Shown in pieces: positions 22,002 to 32,400 of a stretch of DNA of 44,634 nt. Origin of the DNA: an uncultured Bacteroidales bacterium (GTDB lineage Bacteria; Bacteroidota; Bacteroidia; Bacteroidales; Paludibacteraceae). The stretch covers positions 1 to 44,634 of the forward strand of contig ONBH01000017.1 in NCBI GenBank assembly GCA_900316005.1. Direction: 5' to 3'. Numbering within the stretch: position 1 is the stretch's first letter; each line of letters begins with the position of its first letter. The notes beneath the pieces were generated by a model. The model was not told the DNA's origin. It searched no databases and saw only the letters and a program-made list of their open reading frames with translations. The position numbers and the translations under genes are program-made.

Positions 22002-22032
22002 TTGCGTACGTGCGATTTTTTTTGTACTTTTG
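22002..22032 (+). promoter_or_regulatory. Promoter of the lipoprotein-giant protein unit
   Basis: TTG at 22002-22004, 20 nt, TACTTTTG at 22025-22032. Predicted start about 22036. The leader (about 59 nt) is A-rich. No other promoter of this type is seen up to 44196. Confidence 0.78.
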
Positions 22033-22094
22033 CAGTCGATTTTCGTTTATCGAAAATGGAGAGTAAATAATTAACGATAAAAAACAACAAAACA

Positions 22095-22517
22095 ATGAAA
22101 AAGATTCAAGTTATTTTAGCCGTTGTTGTCGCCTTGGTGATGGCATCGTGCGTGAAGTTCAAGACCGAGGCTACCGTTGATGTTGAGGTCATCAAGGATG
22201 GTAAGTCGGTAGGCGCCGGTACCGTTGTGTACAAATTTAGCGACCCCGGTCTGGGCGAGGGTACAACGATTTACCGCTCGAATGCAACGGGCTCGGTGGT
22301 GACGGATGCTGCCGGACTGGCACACTTCGACCTGAAAAGCCCCGATGATTTTGACCCGAGTCAGGTAGGTGGCGTAGAAATTGAGGATACGAAAACCTTC
22401 TTCTTCTGCACCTATGACAAGGAAGACAAGCGTAACGGCTTCATAGCTGTCAGCCTCAAGACCGGCGACAAGAAGACCGTGAAGTTGGAGATAAAGGATA
22501 ACGAAGAAGAAAAATAA
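22095..22517 (+). CDS. Small lipoprotein
   Basis: 140 residues with a lipoprotein signal peptide: MKK, a hydrophobic core and the lipobox LVMASC, so it is anchored by Cys19. The mature part looks like one beta-sandwich (VDVEVIKDGKSVGAGTVVYKF, ATGSVVTDAAGLAHFDL, FIAVSLKTGDKKTVKLEI), similar in style to prealbumin-like or carboxypeptidase-regulatory repeats. The tail is acidic (DNEEEK). No family is recognised. First gene of the unit that continues to the giants; the next gene starts 23 bases later. Confidence 0.75.
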   Translation: MKKIQVILAVVVALVMASCVKFKTEATVDVEVIKDGKSVGAGTVVYKFSDPGLGEGTTIYRSNATGSVVTDAAGLAHFDLKSPDDFDPSQVGGVEIEDTKTFFFCTYDKEDKRNGFIAVSLKTGDKKTVKLEIKDNEEEK

Positions 22518-22540
22518 TCCCAAAATAAAAAAACAAAAAG

Positions 22541-22948
22541 ATGAAAAAAAGTTTGTTTGGCCTTTTGGCCCTCTGCATGCTCACGATGGTAGGTGTGCTC
22601 TTTACCGCCTGCGAGCAGCAGTCATCCAGTTATCAGTTTGGATATGACATCGACCCCGATTCGAAATGCGACGAGTCTTTAGCCATGCAGTTTATGCTAT
22701 CTGAAGACGGCGCTATCGTTATCTACAACGAGATGAAGAAGACCGCCGACCAGTATTCGGATGCTGCCCGTACCTGCATCTGGAAATCCACGCGCGACAA
22801 CGCTACCGCTTCTGCCAAGAAGGCATTCCAAGCCGGTATGGACGCGGTGCGCAAGGATAATGCCTCCTTCAAGGGCATCGTCATCCGGCTCTACATGCTG
22901 GATCCCGACACCAATAAGATGGTAACAGTTGAGAAAGCAACGATTTAA
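22541..22948 (+). CDS. Small lipoprotein, paralogue of the next gene
   Basis: 135 residues. Lipoprotein signal with lipobox LFTAC, acylated Cys24, followed by EQQSSSYQF. It shares a layout and scattered residues with the lipoprotein encoded at 22969-23379: an N-terminal strand, then an acidic segment, then a helix with KKAF at similar spacing, a KG-x-V strand and a C-terminal strand ending in a threonine/valine-rich tail. Function unknown. Located between the first lipoprotein and its paralogue, with 23- and 20-base gaps. Confidence 0.75.
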   Translation: MKKSLFGLLALCMLTMVGVLFTACEQQSSSYQFGYDIDPDSKCDESLAMQFMLSEDGAIVIYNEMKKTADQYSDAARTCIWKSTRDNATASAKKAFQAGMDAVRKDNASFKGIVIRLYMLDPDTNKMVTVEKATI

Positions 22949-22968
22949 TAACCCCAAAAGAAAAATAG

Positions 22969-23379
22969 ATGAAAAAGTTTTTAATGAGCCTGATGGCTGT
23001 CGCTGTGATGGCATTGGCAGCAACGATGACTTCCTGCAAACAGGAAGTGGAGAGCCAGATTTTTGACCTCAGTTTCGATGGTGAAGCCGTAGAATCTGGC
23101 GACCGGATGATTTACCAGAATACCTACGAACCCATCTTCATCGAGGAAATCGACAAGGTCGCTAAGCAGGCTGCACCGGATTCCCGCACCTTCATGGTGA
23201 ACACCAGCGAGGATCAGGCTAAGGCCGATGTGAAGAAAGCCTTTGATGCTGCTGCCGAGAAGGCACAGGCTAAAGCCGGCAAACCCTCTACGCTGAAGGG
23301 ACTGAAGGTTATCCTGATGTACTCCAACGTGACAAAGACCAAGACTCCCGTGGAGTTCGCAACTTATACGTTCGAGTAA
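22969..23379 (+). CDS. Small lipoprotein, paralogue of the preceding gene
   Basis: 136 residues. Lipoprotein signal with lipobox TMTSC and acylated Cys23, then KQEVESQIFDLSFDG. The second half carries SRTFMVNTSEDQAKADVKKAFDAAAEKAQ and LKGLKVILMYSNV, aligning with ARTCIWKSTRDNATASAKKAFQ and FKGIVIRLYMLD in the preceding gene. This points to local duplication and divergence. The tandem pair, 117 bases before a giant exported protein, may help place or assemble it at the outer membrane; this is inference. Confidence 0.75.
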   Translation: MKKFLMSLMAVAVMALAATMTSCKQEVESQIFDLSFDGEAVESGDRMIYQNTYEPIFIEEIDKVAKQAAPDSRTFMVNTSEDQAKADVKKAFDAAAEKAQAKAGKPSTLKGLKVILMYSNVTKTKTPVEFATYTFE

Positions 23380-23398
23380 GAGAACTTGTTAAATTTAG

Positions 23399-23425
23399 GT
23401 GTGCGAGGCCGATACCTTCGCACAC
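23399..23425 (+). other. Hairpin between the lipoprotein genes and the first giant gene
   Basis: GTGTGCGAGG pairs with CCTTCGCACAC (one bulged T) around a 6-base loop. No T run follows, so it is not a clear terminator. It may be a processing site, a partial terminator that sets the ratio of lipoproteins to giant, or an mRNA-stabilising end. Confidence 0.45.
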
Positions 23426-23496
23426 TTGCAAATAGTATTAACACCAATCGAGGCTTTTAGAATGCAACCTCGGTATAACACAAAAAGATTAGTGGT

Positions 23497-26400
23497 ATGA
23501 AAAAATGTTTTCTTCGTTTTGCAGCTGTTGTGTGGCTGATGACGATGTTTGCAGGGGTGGCTACGGCCAATAATGATTTCCTGGAGCAAACGCAAAACTA
23601 CAGTGTAACACCCAAAGGAAACGGTGTCTTGCATTTCAAGATTCCGATTTGGTCCTATGGTAGGGTGAATAACTACCGCTTGGGTATTCAAAGTCATGTG
23701 TGGTACTCCAGTACCTATAATGCAAAGCCCAATAACGATGTAACCCATTTTTTCTATTTCCGCAGTACGGATCGCCAGAACACCGACAACCCCGATGTGA
23801 ATAGTACGGCGGATGTCGATCTGCGCGCCAACAGCGGTACCATCAAGATCACCCGCACCGCCGGCGGTGGTACCGTGCAGATCAATTCCGGCTCGGGCAA
23901 TAAGTCGCTCACCCTGCCTGCCCAGAAGTCCATGGACGGCAGCTTCAAGCGTGTCGTCTATTTGGAGTTTGACTGGTACCTGCCTGAAAACCTCATTAGC
24001 CAGAAGTTCTACGTCGGTGTGGATGCACGCATCTTCAAGTACAGCGCAGATGATACCAATAATGACAACATCTACAAACGCATCTGGGTTGCTGTGCCCG
24101 ACCGCATGGATGGCTCGGACCAACTCATGGCACCCGAGCTGCAGTCGCCCTACCTCTATTACATGGACGATAACGGCACTCCCATACGCGATGGCAAAGC
24201 TGCGATCCCCTACGTGGTGTACCAGACTCCTAAGTCCTATACCACCTCTATCAGTGCTACGCCCGTACAGGTAACGAACCGTGCCGGCGCCATCGTTGTA
24301 TCCACGACCGATAGCATTCAGACCGGTTTTCAGGCTACCTTCACCCTGCAACCCAATGCCGATGTGACGACCACTACCACGCGTTCCACCAATCGTATCG
24401 ACATACCCGCATTCCATCGTATCTATAACTTCACCGCTATAGAGCAGAAGGACGATATGGATAGCTACAACGGCCGTAATGTACTGATGTGGACGCTGCG
24501 CAGCCCGCAGGTGACCGACCTGATGAGTACGGATTATTTTGAGATTCAGCGTGCTACGAAGTCGGACTATAGCGATGCCATCACCATCGCTCTGGAACCC
24601 ATGGAGAGCGGCAAAGGGAACTATTCCTTCATCGATGATACACGTAGCGCTGATGCGCAGGGTGTTGTACACGATACCACTACCACCTATCGCGAACTGA
24701 AGTGGAATGACTACCTCCTCTCATCCGAGGATGGCGATCCCCTCTGCGATATGGACCTCAAGCTGGTTGCCAAATCGCAGGTTCTGCCCGCTTCGCCTAT
24801 CTATTACCGCGTCCGCAGGGCTTCGACGGCGGCCTGGGAGTGGAATCATCCTTTCGCGCAAGCCACCACCCTCAATCGCCATAGTTTCTTGGCTCCACTG
24901 GCGGCGACGCAGGCGGACTACACCAAGGATGCCGACTTTGAAAACAACCATAAGGTGCACTTCCGTGTACGGATTGACAATGCGCAGATCATGGACCAAG
25001 GTGCGGTAACCCCGCAGAACTGCGAACTCATTCCTACCTTCAAGACGACCCGCAGCATACCTGATTCGATCACCATGACCTTCCGAATCGATGAAAATAC
25101 CAGCAGCCAGGTAGCTGATATCTCGATACGCATTCCTAATTCGCCCTATGGTAAACCCTTGAACCGGGGCGATAATGTACTGACTCTACCCGTCAACGGT
25201 GTTAACTACCAGATCTGGATAGTCATCAAGTCCACGACCATGAGTCACAATGGTTACGACCATGATTTTTCACTGGCCAACTTCACCTTTGATAGCGATC
25301 ATGCTGCCGAACTCGACGGAGCGGTCTTTGAGACCTTTTGCAAATCGCGCGGCGTGTTTGGCGGCAGATATGATATCTTCGAGACCGGTTATCGCCTCAT
25401 GCCGGGTACGGGTGCCTCGCATCGCATGAAGCAAGCCCAACAACGCTGGGCTGCCGTGCGCGACACGATTTTCCGACAGATGGTTGATAGCATGCAGCGC
25501 ACCGTTAATCCTGTTGCCGGTGCCGGCCGCTGCATGTGGGATCGTGGTGCCCAACTCATCCTGATGCGCACGCTGCAGGAAACCGGTACAACGGTCGAAC
25601 TGAACGTACCACAGGATAGTATCCGCCGCAACGACGACGGTTCCTGGACCGCGCATATCACCGATGTAGCCAATATGGCATGCACCAACTACAGCTATCA
25701 GGTTCGTATTGACCCGAGTGCTTCCTCCATACGCTTCCAGAGTCCCAACTCGCTGCAGCCGGTGGCTATCAATGGCCCCTCGCTCTATTTCAACGAGGCG
25801 GCTTCCATCACTTCCTTCACCGCCTCCAAGGGCGATGCCCAACGCGAGCGCAAGAGCGGCGTGATGCTGCAGTGGATTCCTTCATCCGCTGCAGTGGACG
25901 AGTATGTGCTGATGCGCATCCCCAAGGGGAGCACCAACGCAGCCGATACGCTGTATCGCGGATTGGATAACAGCTATTTTGATGTCGCAGCCGCACCCGG
26001 TAAGCACTACGAATATACTGTCGTAACACGCTACGAATGCAAGCGGCAGCGTACCGACCATTCTGCTACGGCTGAGGGCTGGCGTACACCCTATGGCGAG
26101 ATAAGCGGCGCTGTGCGCCAAACCGATAACAGCGGCATGGCTGGCGTTACGGTGACACTGGCTGCCAACGGGCAGACAATTCAGACCGTGACCACCAAAG
26201 CCGATGGTGTCTTCCTCTTCGACAGCTTGACCTATGGTAATGGTACGCAATATACCGTTACACCCACCTCGCAATATGGTACTTTCAGTTTCAACAACAC
26301 CTCTTCTGCCGTAGCGACCGTCACCCTGGCAGCCGACAAATGCGTGCAGCAAGGTATCGACTTTGTCAATACCAGTTCGGTACGCCTGTCGGGTCGCGTC

Positions 26401-29400
26401 TTGTTCCAGAAGAGTACTATTCCCGTTAGCGGTGTATGTTTTATCCTGAATGGCGATACCGTTCGCCGCGGCGGCAGTCCTTATACCAGCGGTATTGATG
26501 GTAACTTTGAGCTGACCATCCCCAAGTCCATGCCTTGCCGCCTCCGCGTAGCCAAGGCCGGTCATACTTTTGCCAACGACGGATGGCTTGTCGTAACCGG
26601 TATCGATACGACTTTCTCGCTGGTTAAGGCGCTGGACGGCGTGCGCTTCTACGACCGTACGAAGGTGCGCCTCGTTGGTCGCGTAGCCGGCGGTCTGGAT
26701 CAGCAGGCATTACCACCCGCATTGGGATTTGGTAAGAATAACTTGGGCGACAACCTGCAACTGGTGCTCCAACTCGATGGCGACAACACCGCCCATATTG
26801 TTCATAACCCCGACGACTTGACGCAGGATACCTTGCATTTTACGGTGGATAGCACGCTGGCCATCTATGAACAGAAGCGTATCATCATCCGCCCGAATAT
26901 CCGTACGGGTGAGTATGCGGTGGATCTCTTCCCCGTGAAATACAAAGTGGTGCAAGCCACCGCCACGGGCTACGCCACCCTGCTGGATGTACAGGCCGGT
27001 ATGCCCTCGTTCGATTTGACCAACGCTCCGCTCTCGGTCTTCAACGCCGACTCGCTCGGCAGACATGCTACCTATAACGCACGCTTTGACCGTATATACC
27101 GGAACCCCATGCAGGTAGGACTGCAGCAACTGATGTACGGCATGGTGCAAGACGGCATGGGCGAAGAGAACATCGGCGTGTCCAGTATCATCAACCAGAG
27201 CCGTACTATCAAGCTTTATCGCAAGGACTCTACGGGTGCGATCAACTACCTGTTTGGGCATCCTATCTTCCAGCAGGGACGCACCTATCAATTCCGCGTA
27301 GGCGCGTACGAGGACTACTACTATAACAACAATCGTTATAACACGCGCGACCGTGTGCGCCTTAGCGGCGGTACGCTGAAGGTGTACAACGGATTCAAAG
27401 CCGGTAATAATACAGCCACAGCCCAATACCCGCTTGACGAAAAGGGCGAAGCCATGATTAGTGTCGAGGTCGATAATATCAACCTGCAGGCTACAGGTAC
27501 GCAAGCCCTGAGGACGTTGGACCTTGCCGTCGAACGCGAGGGTAACACCACCGACATCAGTGCCGTGCGCGGCTTTGTAACGGGTAATAACATTGAGAGC
27601 GGCGACATTCGCGCGGTCGATGCTGACATCAAGATTCTTGATATCCTGCGCGACCCACCCGGAAGCGGTAGTAGTTGCTATCTCGAAAAAGGTGCTACCT
27701 ATAAATCCAACAACACCTGGAGCATAGCCGTCAAGTTCGGTGTCAATATTGAGAGCCAAATTGGTACGGCATTCGACCAGATGGTCGGTGTCATTGCCGT
27801 TACCTCCTTTACGGGCATCAGTACTGAGGCTGGTAAAACCCATAATGTCAATCTGCCGCTGATTGGCTCGGGCAAATATTCCCGTACCGTCAGCTATACT
27901 TACACCACCTCTGAGAAAATTTCAACCAGTTCGTCGCCATCCTTTATCGGCGATCAAGGAGATGTATTTGTGGGACACATGAATGAGGTGCTCTACGGCT
28001 CCGTGCGTGCGGTACGCGTGATAGATGATAGTACCTTCCTGCTCCGCCAGCCCGCCTTCCAAGCCGGGTATATCAAGGAGGTAGCTGCGGCTCACGATTC
28101 GAACGGCAACCTCTACCACTTTGTGATTGCCAAAGAGTTGGCCTTAGGCTCACGCATGGGTACGCAGTTTGCCTATACGCAAAAACATATTGCCAATACC
28201 CTGATACCCAAACTCATAAACGAACGTAACGCCTTGCTCATCGATGCACCCGACTCCGTCACCGCCCAGAGTACGGCTAACCGCTTGGGCAAAGCCGTCT
28301 ATTGGAACCAAGCCGAGAGTGATGATACCAAAGGTCTCAAGGGTAACTACAAACAAATCGTCCCGAAGAATGTACCCGACTACAGCGAGGTGGACAAGGT
28401 CGAAGCTCTCAACAACATCATCGTCAAGTGGGTATCCATCTTAGCCGCCAACGAACGGGATAAGGTAATGGCGTTCCAATCCGGCAAGAAGGTCGGTACC
28501 TTCTCGGTGAGTGGCGGTACCAGCCGCGAATATAGCGAGACCTATTCTGCCGACTGGACAGGGGGCGGTAACTTCTCGTTTGGACTCAACTTGAGTAGCA
28601 TCGGATCGTTCTTCTCCGGCGGCGGTAGTGCAATCGCAACCGGTGCTACAGCGGTTTCGCCATATGCCACTGCGTTGTCTAACTTGACAAATTCGTCGCA
28701 GTTTACGAATCATGCCGCTAACCAATTTAATGACTTGAAGGTGGCCGGTAAGGCAGTTGGTGTGCAGTGGGAGACAAAATTCAAACGCGTGGCTGAGGCT
28801 TCCTTTGACGGAACCTTTAGCGGAAAGAACCAGACCATCTCGCGCAAGATGGGCTTTACCATTGCGCCCGATAACTTCGGCAATACAACGGTTAGCGTTT
28901 ATCGGTCGAGTATCGATAGCATCTTTGACAAAAGCGTGATGGATCTGGTGCATTCCAAGATCCTTCCGGACCCCGATATGGATAATAAATACGGTAGTTT
29001 CGTCTTCTTCCAGGAGGGTGGTGTCAGCCACTGCCCCTACGAAGGTGAGGTGCGCACCCAGTGGTACTACCCGGGTCAGTTTGTGCTCGGTAACGCTACG
29101 GTACCTATTGAGAACCCCAAGATGACCCTCGACCGCTATTCTATCAGCAATGTACCCGCCGAGCAGGCAGCGGTATTCCGCCTGACGCTGGTCAACGACA
29201 ATACCAATACCAGCGGTATGGCTGCGCGAGGACAATATCTCTCGCTCTCCGTTGAACCGCAGACCAACCCCAATGGTGCCATTATCCTCATCGACGGCGA
29301 ACCCCTGACATCGGCCTCAACGCTCACGTTCTTCTGCGAACCGGGTGTGCCCATCGTCAAGACCGTGCAGGTTCGTAGAGGTATCGTGGATGACTACGAG

Positions 29401-32400
29401 GATCTGACCCTCCGGTTCGCATCCACTACCTGCGCTTCGATCGGCGTGCTGACCAAGCTATCCGTTCATTTTATACCCGAGTCGTCGCCCGTCAATATCG
29501 CCTATCCGCGCGATAAATGGGTCATGAACACCCTCTCGGCACGCGACTCCGTCGGTTACTACCTGCCGGTTACCATTGACGGATTCAATATCCATCACAA
29601 GAACTTCGATCATATCGAGTTCCAATACAAACTGTCCACCGAGAACAACGAGGCTTGGGTAACTGCCTGCTCGTTCTATGCCGACGATGAGCTCTACAAC
29701 GCTGCCACGGGTAATAAGGCCAAGATTATCAACGGCCGCATTGAACCCTTCCGTTTCTACGGCGAGCGTGACCCCAAGGAACTCAATTACGACCTGCGTG
29801 CCGTCAGCTTCTGCCGCTACGGCTCCGGGTTTGTCACCAAGTCATCGCCCGTCATCAGCGGTACGAAGGACACCCGCCCGCCTGTACTCTTCGGCAAGGC
29901 AAGCCCTGCTAACGGCATTCTGACGCTCAAGGATAATATCTCCATGCGCTTCTCCGAACCGATTGCCGGTAACTGGCTCGATGAGGATAACAACTTCCAG
30001 ATACTCGGTGTGACCAATACCACCGGCATCACGCAGACAACCTCGCTCTATTTCGACGGCGAGAACGGACATTATGCCCGCACCAAGGTCGAACGTGAAT
30101 TGGCCATTACGGACCTCAGTATCGACATGCTCATCAAACCTGCCTCCAAGAATCGCGAGATGACCCTTTTCTCACACGGCGATGCCGAATACAACTTCGC
30201 GTTCAGTCTGACGGCCGACAACCGCCTGAAGCTGACGGTAACAGACGCCGGAGAGGTCAGTGAGACGCTTCTGTCTAAGAAGATGGGCGAGTTGTCATCC
30301 ACCGACTTCACGCGCGTTATTATGGTGTATGACAGCCAGAACGAGACCGTTCGCTTCTACGCCGGCACGCAGGATATTACCGACAAACCCTCAACGAGGT
30401 GGATGCTTCAGAACGATGCCTCTATTTTCCGTGTCGGTGCGACGATTGATAGCACAACGCTCTTCCACGGTAACATGATGGAGACGCGTATCTGGACCAA
30501 ACCGCTTACGCCCGCGGAGATCAGCAATACGCATCTCCGTCACCTCACCGGCTACGAATACGGCTTGGCTAATTACTATCCCATGAACGAGAACAAGGGC
30601 GAGGAACTCAGCGACCTGGCTACCGGTGCCACGCTCTTTGCCAAAGGACTGAGTTGGACGCGTCCCCAGGGAATATCGCTGGCTACCAATGGTGATGCCG
30701 TTCAGCTGCAGCCTACATACTTTGCGCGCAGCGAAGCCGAAGACTACACCCTGCTGTTCTGGTTCCGCAGCGATAACAGCATGCGGGATACGGTATCGCT
30801 CTTCGGTACGTCTGTCAACGATTCCACGACCCTGGAGATAGCACTCCATAACGGTGAGATACAGTTCCGAGCCGGTACCGTAGACGTCGAGACTGCAGCC
30901 GATCTTACCGATGGTAACTGGCACTACTGCGCCCTCGTCATATCCAAGACCTTCAACAACGGCTCGCTGGCTATCGACGGCAAGAAACTGTTACTCTTCC
31001 CCGCACTCGAGACCGGCGCGCTGAGCGGTACCAAGGTGTGGATGGCCAAGGGACTGAGAGGACACATCGATGAGGTCTGCCTCTTTGAGCAGCCCATGCC
31101 GTCCGAACTGGTGCGCGAGTTCTACCAGCAGTCACCCAACGGCGAGGAAATGGGACTGATCAACCTGCTCAGCTTCTCGGAGCTCAAGCGCAACGCCGCT
31201 AATGTCATGGAACTGGTCTTCTCGCCCAATAACCGACGCGTCTTCCGCGATGCCAACGGCAATGTGGTGCAGAAAGTACAACCCCTCATCGTAGGTGACC
31301 TCAGCGCACAGGCCGACAAACGCAATAGTGCTCCTATTCGCGATCGGGGTCAGCTGACACGTCTGCCCTTTACCTGGAACTACCAGCTCTCTGACCTTAT
31401 GATTAATATCAAAGCGCAGCCGCGCGAGATAAACAAGCGAACCATGTACCTCACCGTGCGTGATGTAGAAGATATCAACGGTAACCGCCTGCCCTCGCCT
31501 GTTATGTGGACCGTTTATGCCGACCTCAATAGTGTCGTATGGAACGCGCGTAGTCACCAGGAGAAACTGGCTGACAACGAGCAGACGCACCGCTTCACCA
31601 TGACAATCACCAATACCACCGGCATCACACGGCAGTTTACCATCGAGAACCTGCCCCGATGGCTGACCGTCTCACCCGCACAAGGTACGCTGAACGCCGA
31701 GGAACAGAAGACCATTACCTTCACCATCAAGGCTGCGGAACTCAAGATAGGTACCCATCATCACATGGTTTATCTGACCGATGACCAGGGACTGACCGAG
31801 TCGCTCTTGCTCGAGGTGATTAAGGAGACCGAACCCCCTTATACCAATGTGGACCTCAATAAGTATCCTACCAATATGTCGCTCTGCGGACGCGTCCTGC
31901 TGACATCCAATGACAAGCGACAAACGACAATCAATACCGACCCTGAGGACTATGTCTATGCCATCTACAACAACGAGTGCATCGGCGTAGCACACCCGAT
32001 GGCTGACAACCAACTTAAGGCCAATGATATCTTCCTTACTATCCATGGTAACGACCATATGGAGCGTAAGACTATTCGCTTCCAGCTATGGAAAGCTTCT
32101 ACGGGTAAGGTCTATAATCTCACACCCGATCGCACCATCCATTATGCACATGGTGCAGTATTGGGTTGTGGCAACGACGAACCGGTTATCCTCACCGCCG
32201 GCGGCAGCGAGATGCAAACCATCGCCCTCAAGCGAGGCTGGAATTGGATATCCACCTATCTCAAGACCAGCGAAGCCCTGCGTCAGGTTATTACCGCCGA
32301 GAACCCCTGGACCGAAGGTGATATCATCAAGAACCCGTCCGGACGCAGCTTCTGCACCTATAGCCGTGTGGAGGACGACTTCGTCGGACCGCTCAAAAAA

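Noticed and set aside
23380..23496. A separate promoter for giant gene 1
   Set aside because: No TAnnTTTG with a TTG 20 bases upstream is found. The only structure is the hairpin at 23399-23425.
23395..24672. Long open frame (425 codons) on the minus strand opposite giant gene 1, and others of the same kind at 26710-27843, 28441-29235 and 41224-42054
   Set aside because: They lie wholly or almost wholly inside the giant genes, show no signal peptide or known motif and have no promoter. Codon bias of the plus-strand gene keeps these frames open.
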